A program made the translations under genes and the position numbers. DNA of 13,247 nt, taken from Propionibacteriaceae bacterium UBA4569. GTDB lineage: Bacteria; Actinomycetota; Actinomycetes; Propionibacteriales; Propionibacteriaceae. Positions 7,225-13,247 of the stretch are shown piece after piece (the first letter of the stretch is position 1; the number at the start of each line of letters is the position of its first letter). The notes under the pieces were generated by a model. That model did not search any database. It had not been told where the DNA came from and was given only the letters and a program-made list of their open reading frames with translations. Location: positions 300-13,546 of the forward strand of contig DGKN01000022.1 of assembly GCA_002387005.1 (NCBI GenBank), written 5' to 3'.

Positions 7225-7292
7225 ACTCGCAACGAGGGCCCACTTGCAACGAGGGCCCACTTGCAACGAGGGCCCTCGTGCAACGAACGCTC
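7225..7292. repeat. 17-bp tandem repeat, three units plus a degenerate fourth
   Basis: The unit ACTTGCAACGAGGGCCC occupies 7242-7258 and 7259-7275 exactly. 7225-7241 differs at one base (C for T), and 7276-7292 is a decayed copy sharing the GCAACGA core. The array fills the space between two convergent genes, beginning about 30 bp after the methyltransferase-fold stop and ending within the phoH2 stop codon. I recall spurious proteins with CNEGP repeats in Propionibacteriaceae-like genomes, which would arise from this unit, but cannot check that here. Confidence 0.9.
7244..7283. terminator. Long hairpin within the tandem repeat, likely bidirectional terminator
   Basis: Arms TTGCAACGAGGGCCC (7244-7258) and GGGCCCTCGTGCAA (7270-7283) pair over 14 bp with one bulged A and an 11-nt loop. 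No T-run follows on either strand, so classical intrinsic termination is not assured. Position between two convergent stop codons favours a terminator or a transcript-end protecting structure. The other repeat units offer alternative pairings with the same right arm. Confidence 0.5.
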
Positions 7293-8646
7293 AGAGCGCG
7301 CCCTCCAGCATCTCGGTGACCAGCGCGGCGATCGGCGAACGCTCCGAACGGTTCAGCGTGACGTGCGCGAACAAGGGGTTGCCCTTCAACCGCTCCACCA
7401 CGGCGGCGATACCGTCATGGCGTCCCACCCGCAGGTTGTCGCGCTGTGCGACGTCATGGGTCAGCACCACGCGCGAGTTCTGGCCGATGCGCGAGAGCAC
7501 GGTGAGCAGCACATTGCGCTCGAGCGACTGCGCCTCGTCGACGATCACGAAGGCGTCGTGCAGGGAACGCCCGCGGATGTGCGTCAGCGGCAGCACCTCC
7601 AGCATGTCCTGCGCGATGATCTCGTCGATGACGTACTTGTTGGTGACCGAGCCGAGGGTGTCGAAGACGGCCTGACCCCATGGCGCCATCTTCTCGGTCT
7701 CGGTGCCGGGCAGGTAGCCGAGCTCCTGGCCGCCGACCGCGTACAGCGGACGGAAGATCATCACCTTCTGGTACAGCCGGCGCTCCATCACCGCCTCCAG
7801 ACCGGCGCACAGCGCGAGCGCCGACTTGCCCGTCCCGGCGCGGCCGCCGAGGGAGACGATGCCGACCTCCTGGTCGAGCAGCAGGTCCAGCGCGACGCGC
7901 TGCTCAGCGGAACGTCCGTGGATGCCGAAGGCGTCCCGGTCGGACTTCACCAGCTTCACCTGCCCGGACGGCAGCTTGCGCCCCAATGCAGACCCGCCGC
8001 CACCGTGCAGCACCAGCCCGGTGTGGCAGGGCAGGTCGGCGGCCTGTGGGACGTCCGCGACCCCGCCCTCGTACAGCGCGTCCACCACCGACGAGTCGAC
8101 GTCGAGCTGGGTCATGCCGGTCCACCCACTGTCGACGGCCAGTTCGGCGCGGTACTCCTCGGCCTCCAGACCGACCACTGAGGCCTTGACGCGCATCGGC
8201 AGGTCCTTGCTGACCACGACGACGTCCTTGCCCTCGGCGGACAGGTTGATCGCCACTGCCAGGATCCGGGAGTCGTTGTCACCGAGGCGGAAGCCATGCG
8301 GCAGCCGCTCCGGGTCGGTGTGGTTGAGCTCGATGTGCAGCACGCCGCCGGCATCGTTCACCGGCACCGGTTCGTCCAGCCGCCCGTGCTCGATGCGCAG
8401 GTCGTCCAGCAGGCGCAGCGCAGAACGGGCGAGGTAGCCCAGCTCGGGATGGTGCCGCTTGCCCTCCAGTTCGGCGATCACCACGATCGGCAGCACCACC
8501 TCGTGCTCCGCGAAGCGGAGCACGGCGCGCGGGTCGCTGAGCAGCACGGACGTGTCGATGACGTAGGTCTTGGCCTGGGTGTCGACTACGTCGGCGTCGC
8601 TGGTCGCGTATGCGTCTGTCACATGCTGGTTCAGGGGCTTGAGCAC
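7291..8646 (-). CDS. phoH2: PhoH2: PIN-domain ribonuclease fused to PhoH ATPase
   Basis: The 451-residue protein has two domains. Residues 27-150 are a PIN ribonuclease domain: [12 protein letters not shown] contains D31, VIAELEGKR contains E59, and [11 protein letters not shown] and [11 protein letters not shown] supply the later acidic residues (D123/D125, D148). Residues from about 245 form a PhoH P-loop ATPase with Walker A GRAGTGKS (268-275), the PhoH hallmark [16 protein letters not shown] (359-373) with Walker B, and a LTHDVAQRD sensor motif. PhoH2 proteins couple RNA unwinding and RNA cleavage; in mycobacteria the protein pairs with a small upstream antitoxin, PhoAT, for which I find no convincing counterpart. 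The GTG start has a GAGGAG site 4 nt upstream (8651-8656). The stop codon touches the repeat array shared with the convergent neighbour. Confidence 0.94.
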   Translation of the reverse strand: MLKPLNQHVTDAYATSDADVVDTQAKTYVIDTSVLLSDPRAVLRFAEHEVVLPIVVIAELEGKRHHPELGYLARSALRLLDDLRIEHGRLDEPVPVNDAGGVLHIELNHTDPERLPHGFRLGDNDSRILAVAINLSAEGKDVVVVSKDLPMRVKASVVGLEAEEYRAELAVDSGWTGMTQLDVDSSVVDALYEGGVADVPQAADLPCHTGLVLHGGGGSALGRKLPSGQVKLVKSDRDAFGIHGRSAEQRVALDLLLDQEVGIVSLGGRAGTGKSALALCAGLEAVMERRLYQKVMIFRPLYAVGGQELGYLPGTETEKMAPWGQAVFDTLGSVTNKYVIDEIIAQDMLEVLPLTHIRGRSLHDAFVIVDEAQSLERNVLLTVLSRIGQNSRVVLTHDVAQRDNLRVGRHDGIAAVVERLKGNPLFAHVTLNRSERSPIAALVTEMLEGAL

Positions 8647-8898
8647 GGCACTCCTCGAGCAGTGAGGGGCCCTCCGCTCTGCAGCCGGGCCCAGATCGGT
8701 CAGGGTCGACAGCTTGGGACGATGTCCGCGGCGGGCCGCAGGAAGATTCCCCCGGGAGCCCGTCGTGGTCCGTCCATGAGCCCCAAGCTACGACGCGCCC
8801 GGGCCCGTGGGCCACGCCGCGCCGTCAGCTTCACCAACTGTTCAACTGGGTGCCGCCCTCGGCTCGCCGGCCTGGTGGCGCGTTCTAGGCTGGGCCAC
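8647..8898. other. Divergent intergenic region between phoH2 and the GH31 gene
   Basis: These 252 bases hold the GAGGAG ribosome-binding site of phoH2, a minus-strand TAGCTT hexamer at 8785-8790 that could be its -10 element (giving a leader of about 130 nt), and the GH31 promoter hexamer at the right end. A GGGCCC-containing imperfect inverted repeat lies at about 8665-8675. Short Arg-rich frames exist on both strands but none has a good start signal or protein-like composition. Confidence 0.4.
8886..8891 (+). promoter_or_regulatory. -10 hexamer TAGGCT of the GH31 gene (leaderless)
   Basis: TAGGCT is followed by seven bases and ATG 8899. No ribosome-binding site is present before this ATG, so a leaderless transcript explains the start best. 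Confidence 0.55.
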
Positions 8899-11277
8899 AT
8901 GCCGCAGCTGCCCGAACGTTTCCACCTGGCCACCACACCGAAGGCAGCACCCGACGCGGTACTGGTCTTCGACACCGTGCGCCTCACCTTCCTCACCGAC
9001 CGGTTGGTGCGGGTGGAGCACTCCCCCAGCGGGAACTTTGAAGACCGCGCCACGCAGATGGTGCTGAACCGCCGGTTCGACGTCCCCCCGCTGACCGTGA
9101 ACCGCAGGGGCGAAGGAGTCCAGGTGCTCACCGGCGCCATCCAGCTCGACTATGCCGGCGGCGAGCCCACCCCGGCCACGCTGTCGATCAAGACGCTCTC
9201 GGGCAGCTACCACTCCGTCTGGCGTCCGGGCGAGGACCCGACCAGCGACTTCGCCAGCCACGTGAACCTGCGCAACAACCTGGGCGGCACCGTGCGCACC
9301 CTCGACACCATCGACGGCGCCACGCCCCTGGAGCCCGGTCTGCTCAACGAGCTCGGCATCGCCTCCCTGCCGGACGACACGCTGCCCATGACCGGCGGCG
9401 GATGGTTCGAACCGCGCCTGGACGGCTACTCGGACACCTACGTCTTCGCCTACGGCCACGACTTCGCCGATGCCGTCGCCGACTTCTACCGCCTCACCGG
9501 CCCGCAGCCGGTGCTACCCCGCTACGCGCTGGGCAACTGGTGGAGCCGTTACCACGACTACACCCAGGACGAGTACCAGGCGCTGATCGAACGTTTCGAG
9601 GCCGAGGACCTGCCCTTCTCGGTGGCGGTCGTCGACATGGATTGGCACCTGGTCGACATACCCGAGCGCTTCGGCAACGGCTGGACGGGCTACACTTGGA
9701 ACCCTGAGCTCTTCCCCGACCACGTCGGTTTCCTGCGTTGGCTGCACGAGCACGGGATGAAGATCGCGCTCAACGTCCACCCGGCCGACGGCATCCGGGC
9801 CCACGAGGAGGCCTACCCGCGGGTGGCCGAGGCGTTGGGCATCGACCCAGCCTCCGAGCTACCCGTCAACTTCGACATCGCCGACCCCGACTTCCTCGTG
9901 AACTACTTCGAACTGGTCCACCACCCGCTCGAGGACGAGGGCGTCGACTTCTGGTGGCTCGATTGGCAGCAGGGCGGCCACAGCTCCATCCCCGGCCTCG
10001 ACCCCTTGTGGCTGCTGAACCACTTCCACTTCCTCGACAATTCGCGCACCGGTCGTCGTCCGCTCACCTTCTCCCGCTACGCCGGGCCCGGGTCGCACCG
10101 CTACCCCGTCGGCTTCTCCGGCGACTCGGTGATCTCCTGGAGTTCCCTGGCCTTCCAGCCGTACATGACCGCCACCGCCTCGAACATCGGCTACGGCTGG
10201 TGGTCCCACGACATCGGGGGCCACATGTTCGGCACCAAGGACGACGAACTCGCGACCCGGTGGCTGCAGTTCGGCGTGTTCAGCCCGGTGACGCGCCTGC
10301 ACTCCACCAAGGCCCGGTTCAGCGGCAAGGAGCCCTGGCGCTTCGACGCCATCGCCGAACAGGTGATGGGACGCTTCCTGCGCTTCCGTCACCGGATGGT
10401 GCCCTACCTGTACACGATGAACGAGCTCGGCAACCGGACGCTCGCACCGCTGCTGCGCCCCATGTACTGGTCGCATGGTGACCACTGGGAGGCCTTCCAG
10501 GTCGACAACCAGTACTGGTTCGGCACGGAGCTGGTGGTCGCGGCGATCACCGAGCCGAATGATCCACGCCTCAACGCCGGGCGGGTGAAGGCCTGGCTGC
10601 CACGCGGCACCTGGACCGACATCTTCACCGGACTGGTCTACACCGGTGACAAGTTCGTCGAACTGCACCGTGGACTGGGCCAGTACCCCGTGCTGGCCAG
10701 GGCCGGCGCCATCGTCCCGTTGACGGGCGAGGATGATCTGCGCGTCGAGAACCCAGCCAGCCTGGAGATCCAGGTCTTCGCCGGGGACGACGGTGAGTTC
10801 GTCCTGTACGAGGACGACGACGCCGTGGACGCGCGACCCGTACGCACCCGGTTCACCCTGGACTGGGCAGGCGGACGCTTCACGATCCACCCCGCCGAGG
10901 GGAACTTGGACGTGGTCCCCGCGACGCGCGACTACCGCGTCGTGCTGTTCGGAGCAGCCCCGGCAGCCGTGCAGGGCCACGAGAGCGTGTGGGACGAGTC
11001 GACGGGCAGCCAGGAGATCGACCTCGGGCCAGTCGACACCCGCACCGGCGCCGAGATCGTCTTCACCGAGCCCCTGACGCTGCATGACAACCAGGTGTCG
11101 GCCCGCGTGGCCGCCTTCCTGGACCAGGCAGAGATCGAGTTCCTCACCAAGGACCGCGTGATGGACATCGTGGACGCGAACCCGACCAGTGCCCGTCGTC
11201 TGGTGAAGATCGCCGAGCTGGGCCTGGACGGGCGCCTCGAATCAGCCCTGCGGGAGCTCATCGCCGCCCACGAGTGA
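8899..11277 (+). CDS. Glycoside hydrolase family 31 (alpha-glucosidase-like)
   Basis: This 792-residue enzyme should hydrolyse an alpha-linked sugar. An N-terminal beta-sandwich (about 20-200) is followed by the barrel starting LPRYALGNWWSRYHDY (about 205-220) and VVDMDWHLVD with D246/D248. Residue D355 in DFWWLDWQQGG is the expected nucleophile and D409 in GFSGDSVISWSSL the expected acid/base; YGWWSHDIGG and SPVTRLHST follow as substrate-site segments. Beta-sandwich C-domains run to about 728, and a ~60-residue helical extension (DNQVSARVAAFLDQAEIEFL onward) ends the protein. The nucleophile motif WLDWQQG differs from the common WxDMNE, so this belongs to a less typical GH31 branch and the substrate (glucoside, xyloside or another) is open. 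No signal peptide is present, so the enzyme is cytoplasmic. ATG 8899 is favoured by the TAGGCT hexamer; an in-frame Arg-rich extension upstream looks non-coding. Confidence 0.92.
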   Translation: MPQLPERFHLATTPKAAPDAVLVFDTVRLTFLTDRLVRVEHSPSGNFEDRATQMVLNRRFDVPPLTVNRRGEGVQVLTGAIQLDYAGGEPTPATLSIKTLSGSYHSVWRPGEDPTSDFASHVNLRNNLGGTVRTLDTIDGATPLEPGLLNELGIASLPDDTLPMTGGGWFEPRLDGYSDTYVFAYGHDFADAVADFYRLTGPQPVLPRYALGNWWSRYHDYTQDEYQALIERFEAEDLPFSVAVVDMDWHLVDIPERFGNGWTGYTWNPELFPDHVGFLRWLHEHGMKIALNVHPADGIRAHEEAYPRVAEALGIDPASELPVNFDIADPDFLVNYFELVHHPLEDEGVDFWWLDWQQGGHSSIPGLDPLWLLNHFHFLDNSRTGRRPLTFSRYAGPGSHRYPVGFSGDSVISWSSLAFQPYMTATASNIGYGWWSHDIGGHMFGTKDDELATRWLQFGVFSPVTRLHSTKARFSGKEPWRFDAIAEQVMGRFLRFRHRMVPYLYTMNELGNRTLAPLLRPMYWSHGDHWEAFQVDNQYWFGTELVVAAITEPNDPRLNAGRVKAWLPRGTWTDIFTGLVYTGDKFVELHRGLGQYPVLARAGAIVPLTGEDDLRVENPASLEIQVFAGDDGEFVLYEDDDAVDARPVRTRFTLDWAGGRFTIHPAEGNLDVVPATRDYRVVLFGAAPAAVQGHESVWDESTGSQEIDLGPVDTRTGAEIVFTEPLTLHDNQVSARVAAFLDQAEIEFLTKDRVMDIVDANPTSARRLVKIAELGLDGRLESALRELIAAHE

Positions 11278-11324
11278 TGTGCTCTGCCAGATCGACCCAC
11301 CCCGGTCCCCGGGCCCGGCGAGGG

Positions 11325-12017
11325 TCAGAAAGCCACCAGACAGATCGCGATGAAGTGGCAGATGGCCGCGATGATCGTGCAGATGTGGAAGATCTCGTGG
11401 AATCCGAACCACTCCGGCCACGGGTTCGGGTACTTGAAGGCGTACGCCAGTGCCCCGACGGTGTAGACCAGCCCGCCAGCAGCGATCAACGCCACGACAG
11501 CAGCACCACCCGCTTCCAGGAACTGGGACATCCATCCGACGGCTGCCCAACCCATCGCGACGTAGAGGCCGACGTAGAGCAAGCGTGGCGCATCGATCCA
11601 GAAGACGCGGAACAGGACGCCCACGAGCGCGCAGGTCCAGATCAGCACCAGGATCTGCACCAGGCTGCGTCCGTGCAGCATGGCGACGCTCAGGGGTGTG
11701 TAGGTGCCGGCGATGAACACGAAGATGTTGGCGTGGTCGACACGGCGGAAGACCGCCTTGACCTTGGGCGTCCAGTTCCCCCGGTGGTAGAAGGCGGAGT
11801 TGCCGAACAGCAGCAGTGCCGAGACGAGATAGATGGCGGACGCGAACCGGATCGATGCCGTGCGCCCGAAGGCGACCAGCACCAGCCCCGCGAGCAGGAT
11901 GACGGGCGTGAATCCCTGGTGGAACCAGCCGCGCAGCCGCGGTTTGAGCGCGTCCGCGAATTCCTCGACGCGCTCCTGGACGGTGTCGCCGAGGCCTTCG
12001 GTCTGCATCTGCTTCAT
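11325..12017 (-). CDS. Hemolysin III / TrhA family (PAQR) membrane protein
   Basis: The 230-residue protein has seven hydrophobic segments after a ~30-residue polar N-terminus. PAQR-family motifs are present in order: SAFYHRGNW (74-82), RRVDHANIFVFIAGTYTPLS (91-110), and FGFHEIFHICTIIAAICHF (204-222). The conserved H78, D94, H207 and H211 fit the metal-binding site described for PAQR receptors and hydrolases. Bacterial members were first named hemolysin III but are now linked to membrane-lipid and energy homeostasis; haemolysis should not be assumed. ATG 12017 is the preferred start: a TACCGT hexamer ends 7 nt upstream and a perfect 22-bp palindrome begins 2 nt upstream. An in-frame upstream extension to 12140 lacks family similarity. 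The gene is divergent from the cis-prenyl transferase gene. Confidence 0.92.
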   Translation of the reverse strand: MKQMQTEGLGDTVQERVEEFADALKPRLRGWFHQGFTPVILLAGLVLVAFGRTASIRFASAIYLVSALLLFGNSAFYHRGNWTPKVKAVFRRVDHANIFVFIAGTYTPLSVAMLHGRSLVQILVLIWTCALVGVLFRVFWIDAPRLLYVGLYVAMGWAAVGWMSQFLEAGGAAVVALIAAGGLVYTVGALAYAFKYPNPWPEWFGFHEIFHICTIIAAICHFIAICLVAF

Positions 12018-12018
12018 A

Positions 12019-12040
12019 CAACCTACGGTACCGTAGGTTG
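12019..12040. promoter_or_regulatory. Perfect 22-bp palindrome, probable repressor operator
   Basis: The half-site CAACCTACGGT is followed immediately by its exact reverse complement. The palindrome covers the putative -10 hexamer of the hemolysin III gene and reaches to within 2 nt of its ATG, so a bound dimeric regulator would block initiation. Length, symmetry and the core TACGGTACCGTA resemble TetR-family operators (inference). The cis-prenyl transferase start is 56 bp away on the other side, so regulation of both genes is possible. Confidence 0.75.
12025..12030 (-). promoter_or_regulatory. -10 hexamer TACCGT of the hemolysin III gene (leaderless)
   Basis: On the minus strand TACCGT is followed by seven bases and ATG 12017. 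It lies inside the 22-bp palindrome. The identical hexamer and spacing precede the CPBP-like gene. Confidence 0.45.
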
Positions 12041-12083
12041 GCGCTGGGGCAACATCGGTGGACGCTTCGGCCGCACGGCTGGA

Positions 12084-12089
12084 TATTGT
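12084..12089 (+). promoter_or_regulatory. -10 hexamer TATTGT of the cis-prenyl transferase gene (leaderless)
   Basis: TATTGT is followed by six bases and ATG 12096. There is no ribosome-binding site before this ATG, supporting a leaderless start. Confidence 0.5.
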
Positions 12090-12095
12090 GGCGCC

Positions 12096-12905
12096 ATGGC
12101 AGGCATGGAACGATTCAGCGAGGCGATCGATCGTCTCCACCCCTCCGGCCTCCTCTACTCCACCTACGAGTCGCGCCTGAGCGCAGAGCTCGACCGATCA
12201 AACCTTCCCCGGCACATCGCCGTGCTGGCGGACGGAAACCGTCGTTGGGCCCGCATGAACGCTCCCGACCAGCCCCTGGTTGCGGGCTACCGTGCGGGTG
12301 CCGGCAAGCTCGAGGACTTCTGTGGCTGGTGCGACGAGGTCGGCATCAAGGTCATCACGCTGTGGGTACTCTCCACCGAGAACCTCTCACGCGCCGGGGA
12401 CGACGAGCTCCAGCCTCTTCTGGACGTGATTCAGCAGCTGGTGCTCGACCTTGCAGCCAAGGGAACGTGGCGAGTCCAGATCGTCGGCGACCGGGCTCTG
12501 CTCCCCCAAGCCATGTCGGACGCGCTGTCCGAGGCCCAGGAACGGACGTCCACCATCCAGGGCATGCACATCAATGTCGCGGTGGCCTATGGCGGTCGGC
12601 ACGAACTCCGCGACGCGGTCCGCTCCCTCCTGCAGGCGGAAGCCGAGAAGGGGACGCAGCTCGCCGAGTTGGCGGAGCGCCTGGAGATCGACGACATTTC
12701 CAATCACCTGTACACGAAGGGCCAGCCCGACCCCGACCTGATCATTCGGACGAGTGGTGAGCAGCGCCTGAGCGGATTCCTGATCTGGCAGAGCGCCCAC
12801 AGTGAGTTCTACTTCTGTGAAGCCCTGTGGCCCGACTTCCGACGCGTGGACTTCCTGCGTGCCCTGCGCTCCTTCGCGCAACGAGAGCGTCGTTACGGCA
12901 AGTAG
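12096..12905 (+). CDS. uppS: Isoprenyl transferase (cis-prenyl diphosphate synthase, short-chain type)
   Basis: The 269-residue protein belongs to the UppS family, which condenses IPP onto allylic diphosphates in cis. The catalytic aspartate is D46 in HIAVLADGNRRWARMN. Other conserved elements are GYRAGAGKLEDF, ITLWVLSTENLSR, INVAVAYGGRHELRDAV, and QPDPDLIIRTSGEQRLSGFL with the IPP-binding arginines, then WQSAHSEFYF and WPDFRRVDFLRAL. The DGNRRWAR form and the pairing with a divergent hemolysin III gene match, from memory, M. tuberculosis Rv1086, a Z-farnesyl diphosphate synthase, better than the long-chain undecaprenyl or decaprenyl synthases. A C15 product feeding a separate long-chain enzyme is therefore likely but not proven, and the symbol is used in the family sense. 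The start is ATG 12096, 6 nt after TATTGT; a second ATG at 12105 is possible. The gene runs towards the minus-strand rRNA operon. Confidence 0.93.
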   Translation: MAGMERFSEAIDRLHPSGLLYSTYESRLSAELDRSNLPRHIAVLADGNRRWARMNAPDQPLVAGYRAGAGKLEDFCGWCDEVGIKVITLWVLSTENLSRAGDDELQPLLDVIQQLVLDLAAKGTWRVQIVGDRALLPQAMSDALSEAQERTSTIQGMHINVAVAYGGRHELRDAVRSLLQAEAEKGTQLAELAERLEIDDISNHLYTKGQPDPDLIIRTSGEQRLSGFLIWQSAHSEFYFCEALWPDFRRVDFLRALRSFAQRERRYGK

Positions 12906-12923
12906 CCCCTGGAAGCACGCATA

Positions 12924-12945
12924 CCTTCGACCGGGTGGTCGAGGG
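12924..12945 (+). terminator. Hairpin after the cis-prenyl transferase gene, possible terminator
   Basis: Arms CCTTCGACC (12924-12932) and GGTCGAGGG (12937-12945) pair over 9 bp, with one G-U pair and a GGGT loop, starting 18 bp after the stop codon. No T-run follows, so this may be a weak or factor-assisted terminator. Confidence 0.45.
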
Positions 12946-13034
12946 CTTCATCTGCCGATCCACATCACCCACTCTGCGCCACCCGAACCAAAGAACTGCA
13001 GATCCTGCACTCCAAGGCAATTGTCTGGGAATGC

Positions 13035-13080
13035 ACAACACCCCTGACAGATGCCTTGCGGCTCCCGTCAGGGGTGTTGT
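13035..13080 (-). terminator. rRNA-operon terminator hairpin
   Basis: Perfect 14-bp arms ACAACACCCCTGAC (13035-13048) and GTCAGGGGTGTTGT (13067-13080) surround an 18-nt loop. The hairpin lies just beyond the 3' end of the minus-strand 5S rRNA gene, where the rRNA operon should end. Nothing T-rich follows on the minus strand, but the stem is long. It may also stop transcripts arriving from the convergent cis-prenyl transferase gene. The bases between 12946 and 13034 show no gene or RNA that I recognise. Confidence 0.75.
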
Positions 13081-13085
13081 ATAAG

Positions 13086-13202
13086 TCCGGCGGCGTCCTA
13101 GTCTCCCACAGGCTCCCACCTGCAGTACCATCGGCTCTGTAAGGCTTAACTTCCGGGTTCGGAATGGGACCGGGTGTTTCCCTTACGACATGGCCACCGA
13201 AA
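13086..13202 (-). rRNA. rrf: 5S ribosomal RNA
   Basis: Read on the minus strand, the sequence contains the highly conserved 5S core CCCGGTCCCATTCCGAACCC followed by GGAAGTTAAGCC, then GCCGATGGTACTGC and GGGAGACTAGGACGCCGCC. The two ends pair as helix I (CGGTGGC with GCCGCCG), which sets boundaries to within a few bases and gives the normal length of about 117 nt. The 23S gene should lie further right, outside the window; 13203-13247 would be the 23S-5S spacer. Confidence 0.95.
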
Positions 13203-13247
13203 CACTATGGAGATGTATCGGATAACACGAGCACACACACAAACCCT

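Noticed and set aside
7225..7292. Possible CRISPR array.
   Set aside because: The units are directly adjacent with no unique spacers, only 17 bp long, and there are no cas genes.
8700..8775. A minus-strand frame starting ATG at 8777 as a PhoAT-like antitoxin upstream of phoH2.
   Set aside because: It is only about 25 codons, does not overlap the phoH2 start, and has no ribosome-binding site or antitoxin-like composition.
8296..8898. An in-frame upstream extension of the GH31 protein by about 200 residues.
   Set aside because: It overlaps the PIN domain of phoH2 in antisense and reads as Arg/Gln/His-rich sequence; ATG 8899 fits the family N-terminus and has a promoter hexamer.
9859..11085. 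A 408-codon open frame antisense to the GH31 gene.
   Set aside because: It has Val/Gly/Asp/His-rich shadow composition, and both GH31 catalytic aspartates lie in the opposite frame.
11274..12095. A long in-frame upstream extension of the cis-prenyl transferase.
   Set aside because: It is antisense to the hemolysin III gene, charged and low in complexity; the family N-terminus begins near ATG 12096.

Overview
The window is a stretch of actinobacterial chromosome. The base composition is strongly G+C-rich (roughly two-thirds by eye). Start-proximal TAnnnT hexamers indicate leaderless transcripts, and the gene content is a typical actinobacterial core neighbourhood. A 5S rRNA gene at the right edge and short tandem repeats with a CNEGP-like translation remind me of Propionibacteriaceae, but that placement is tentative.

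Layout, left to right: the 3' part of rmuC (+), then ilvA (+), which converges on ispH (-). Behind ispH lies a CPBP-like membrane protein gene (-), divergent from the xseA-xseB pair (+). xseB converges on a DUF4245 membrane-anchored protein gene (-). A SAM-methyltransferase-fold gene (+) converges on phoH2 (-) across a tandem-repeat/hairpin element. phoH2 is divergent from a large glycoside hydrolase family 31 gene (+), which converges on a hemolysin III/PAQR gene (-). The latter is divergent, across a perfect 22-bp palindrome, from a short-type cis-prenyl transferase gene (+). The right end holds an rRNA-operon terminator hairpin and a 5S rRNA gene on the minus strand, so an rRNA operon enters the window from the right.

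Functions: the genes are mostly housekeeping. rmuC and xseA/xseB concern DNA end processing and repair. ispH makes IPP/DMAPP, the building blocks used by the cis-prenyl transferase at the other end of the window. ilvA feeds isoleucine synthesis. phoH2 encodes a PIN ribonuclease fused to a PhoH ATPase. The GH31 enzyme is the only clearly catabolic gene. From memory, ispH/xseAB/DUF4245/phoH2 and the hemolysin III/cis-prenyl transferase pair also lie near one another in mycobacteria, so most of this looks like conserved neighbourhood and not an island. No mobile element, CRISPR array, tRNA or defence system was seen.

Points that stand out: (i) eight of the eleven protein genes have a -10-like hexamer 6-7 nt before the start codon, so leaderless expression seems the rule here; (ii) the CPBP-family protein has lost all four expected catalytic positions; (iii) a perfect palindromic operator covers the hemolysin III promoter; (iv) a 17-bp tandem repeat folds into a long hairpin between two convergent genes; (v) an exact 18-bp tandem duplication forms the C-terminus of the methyltransferase-fold protein.
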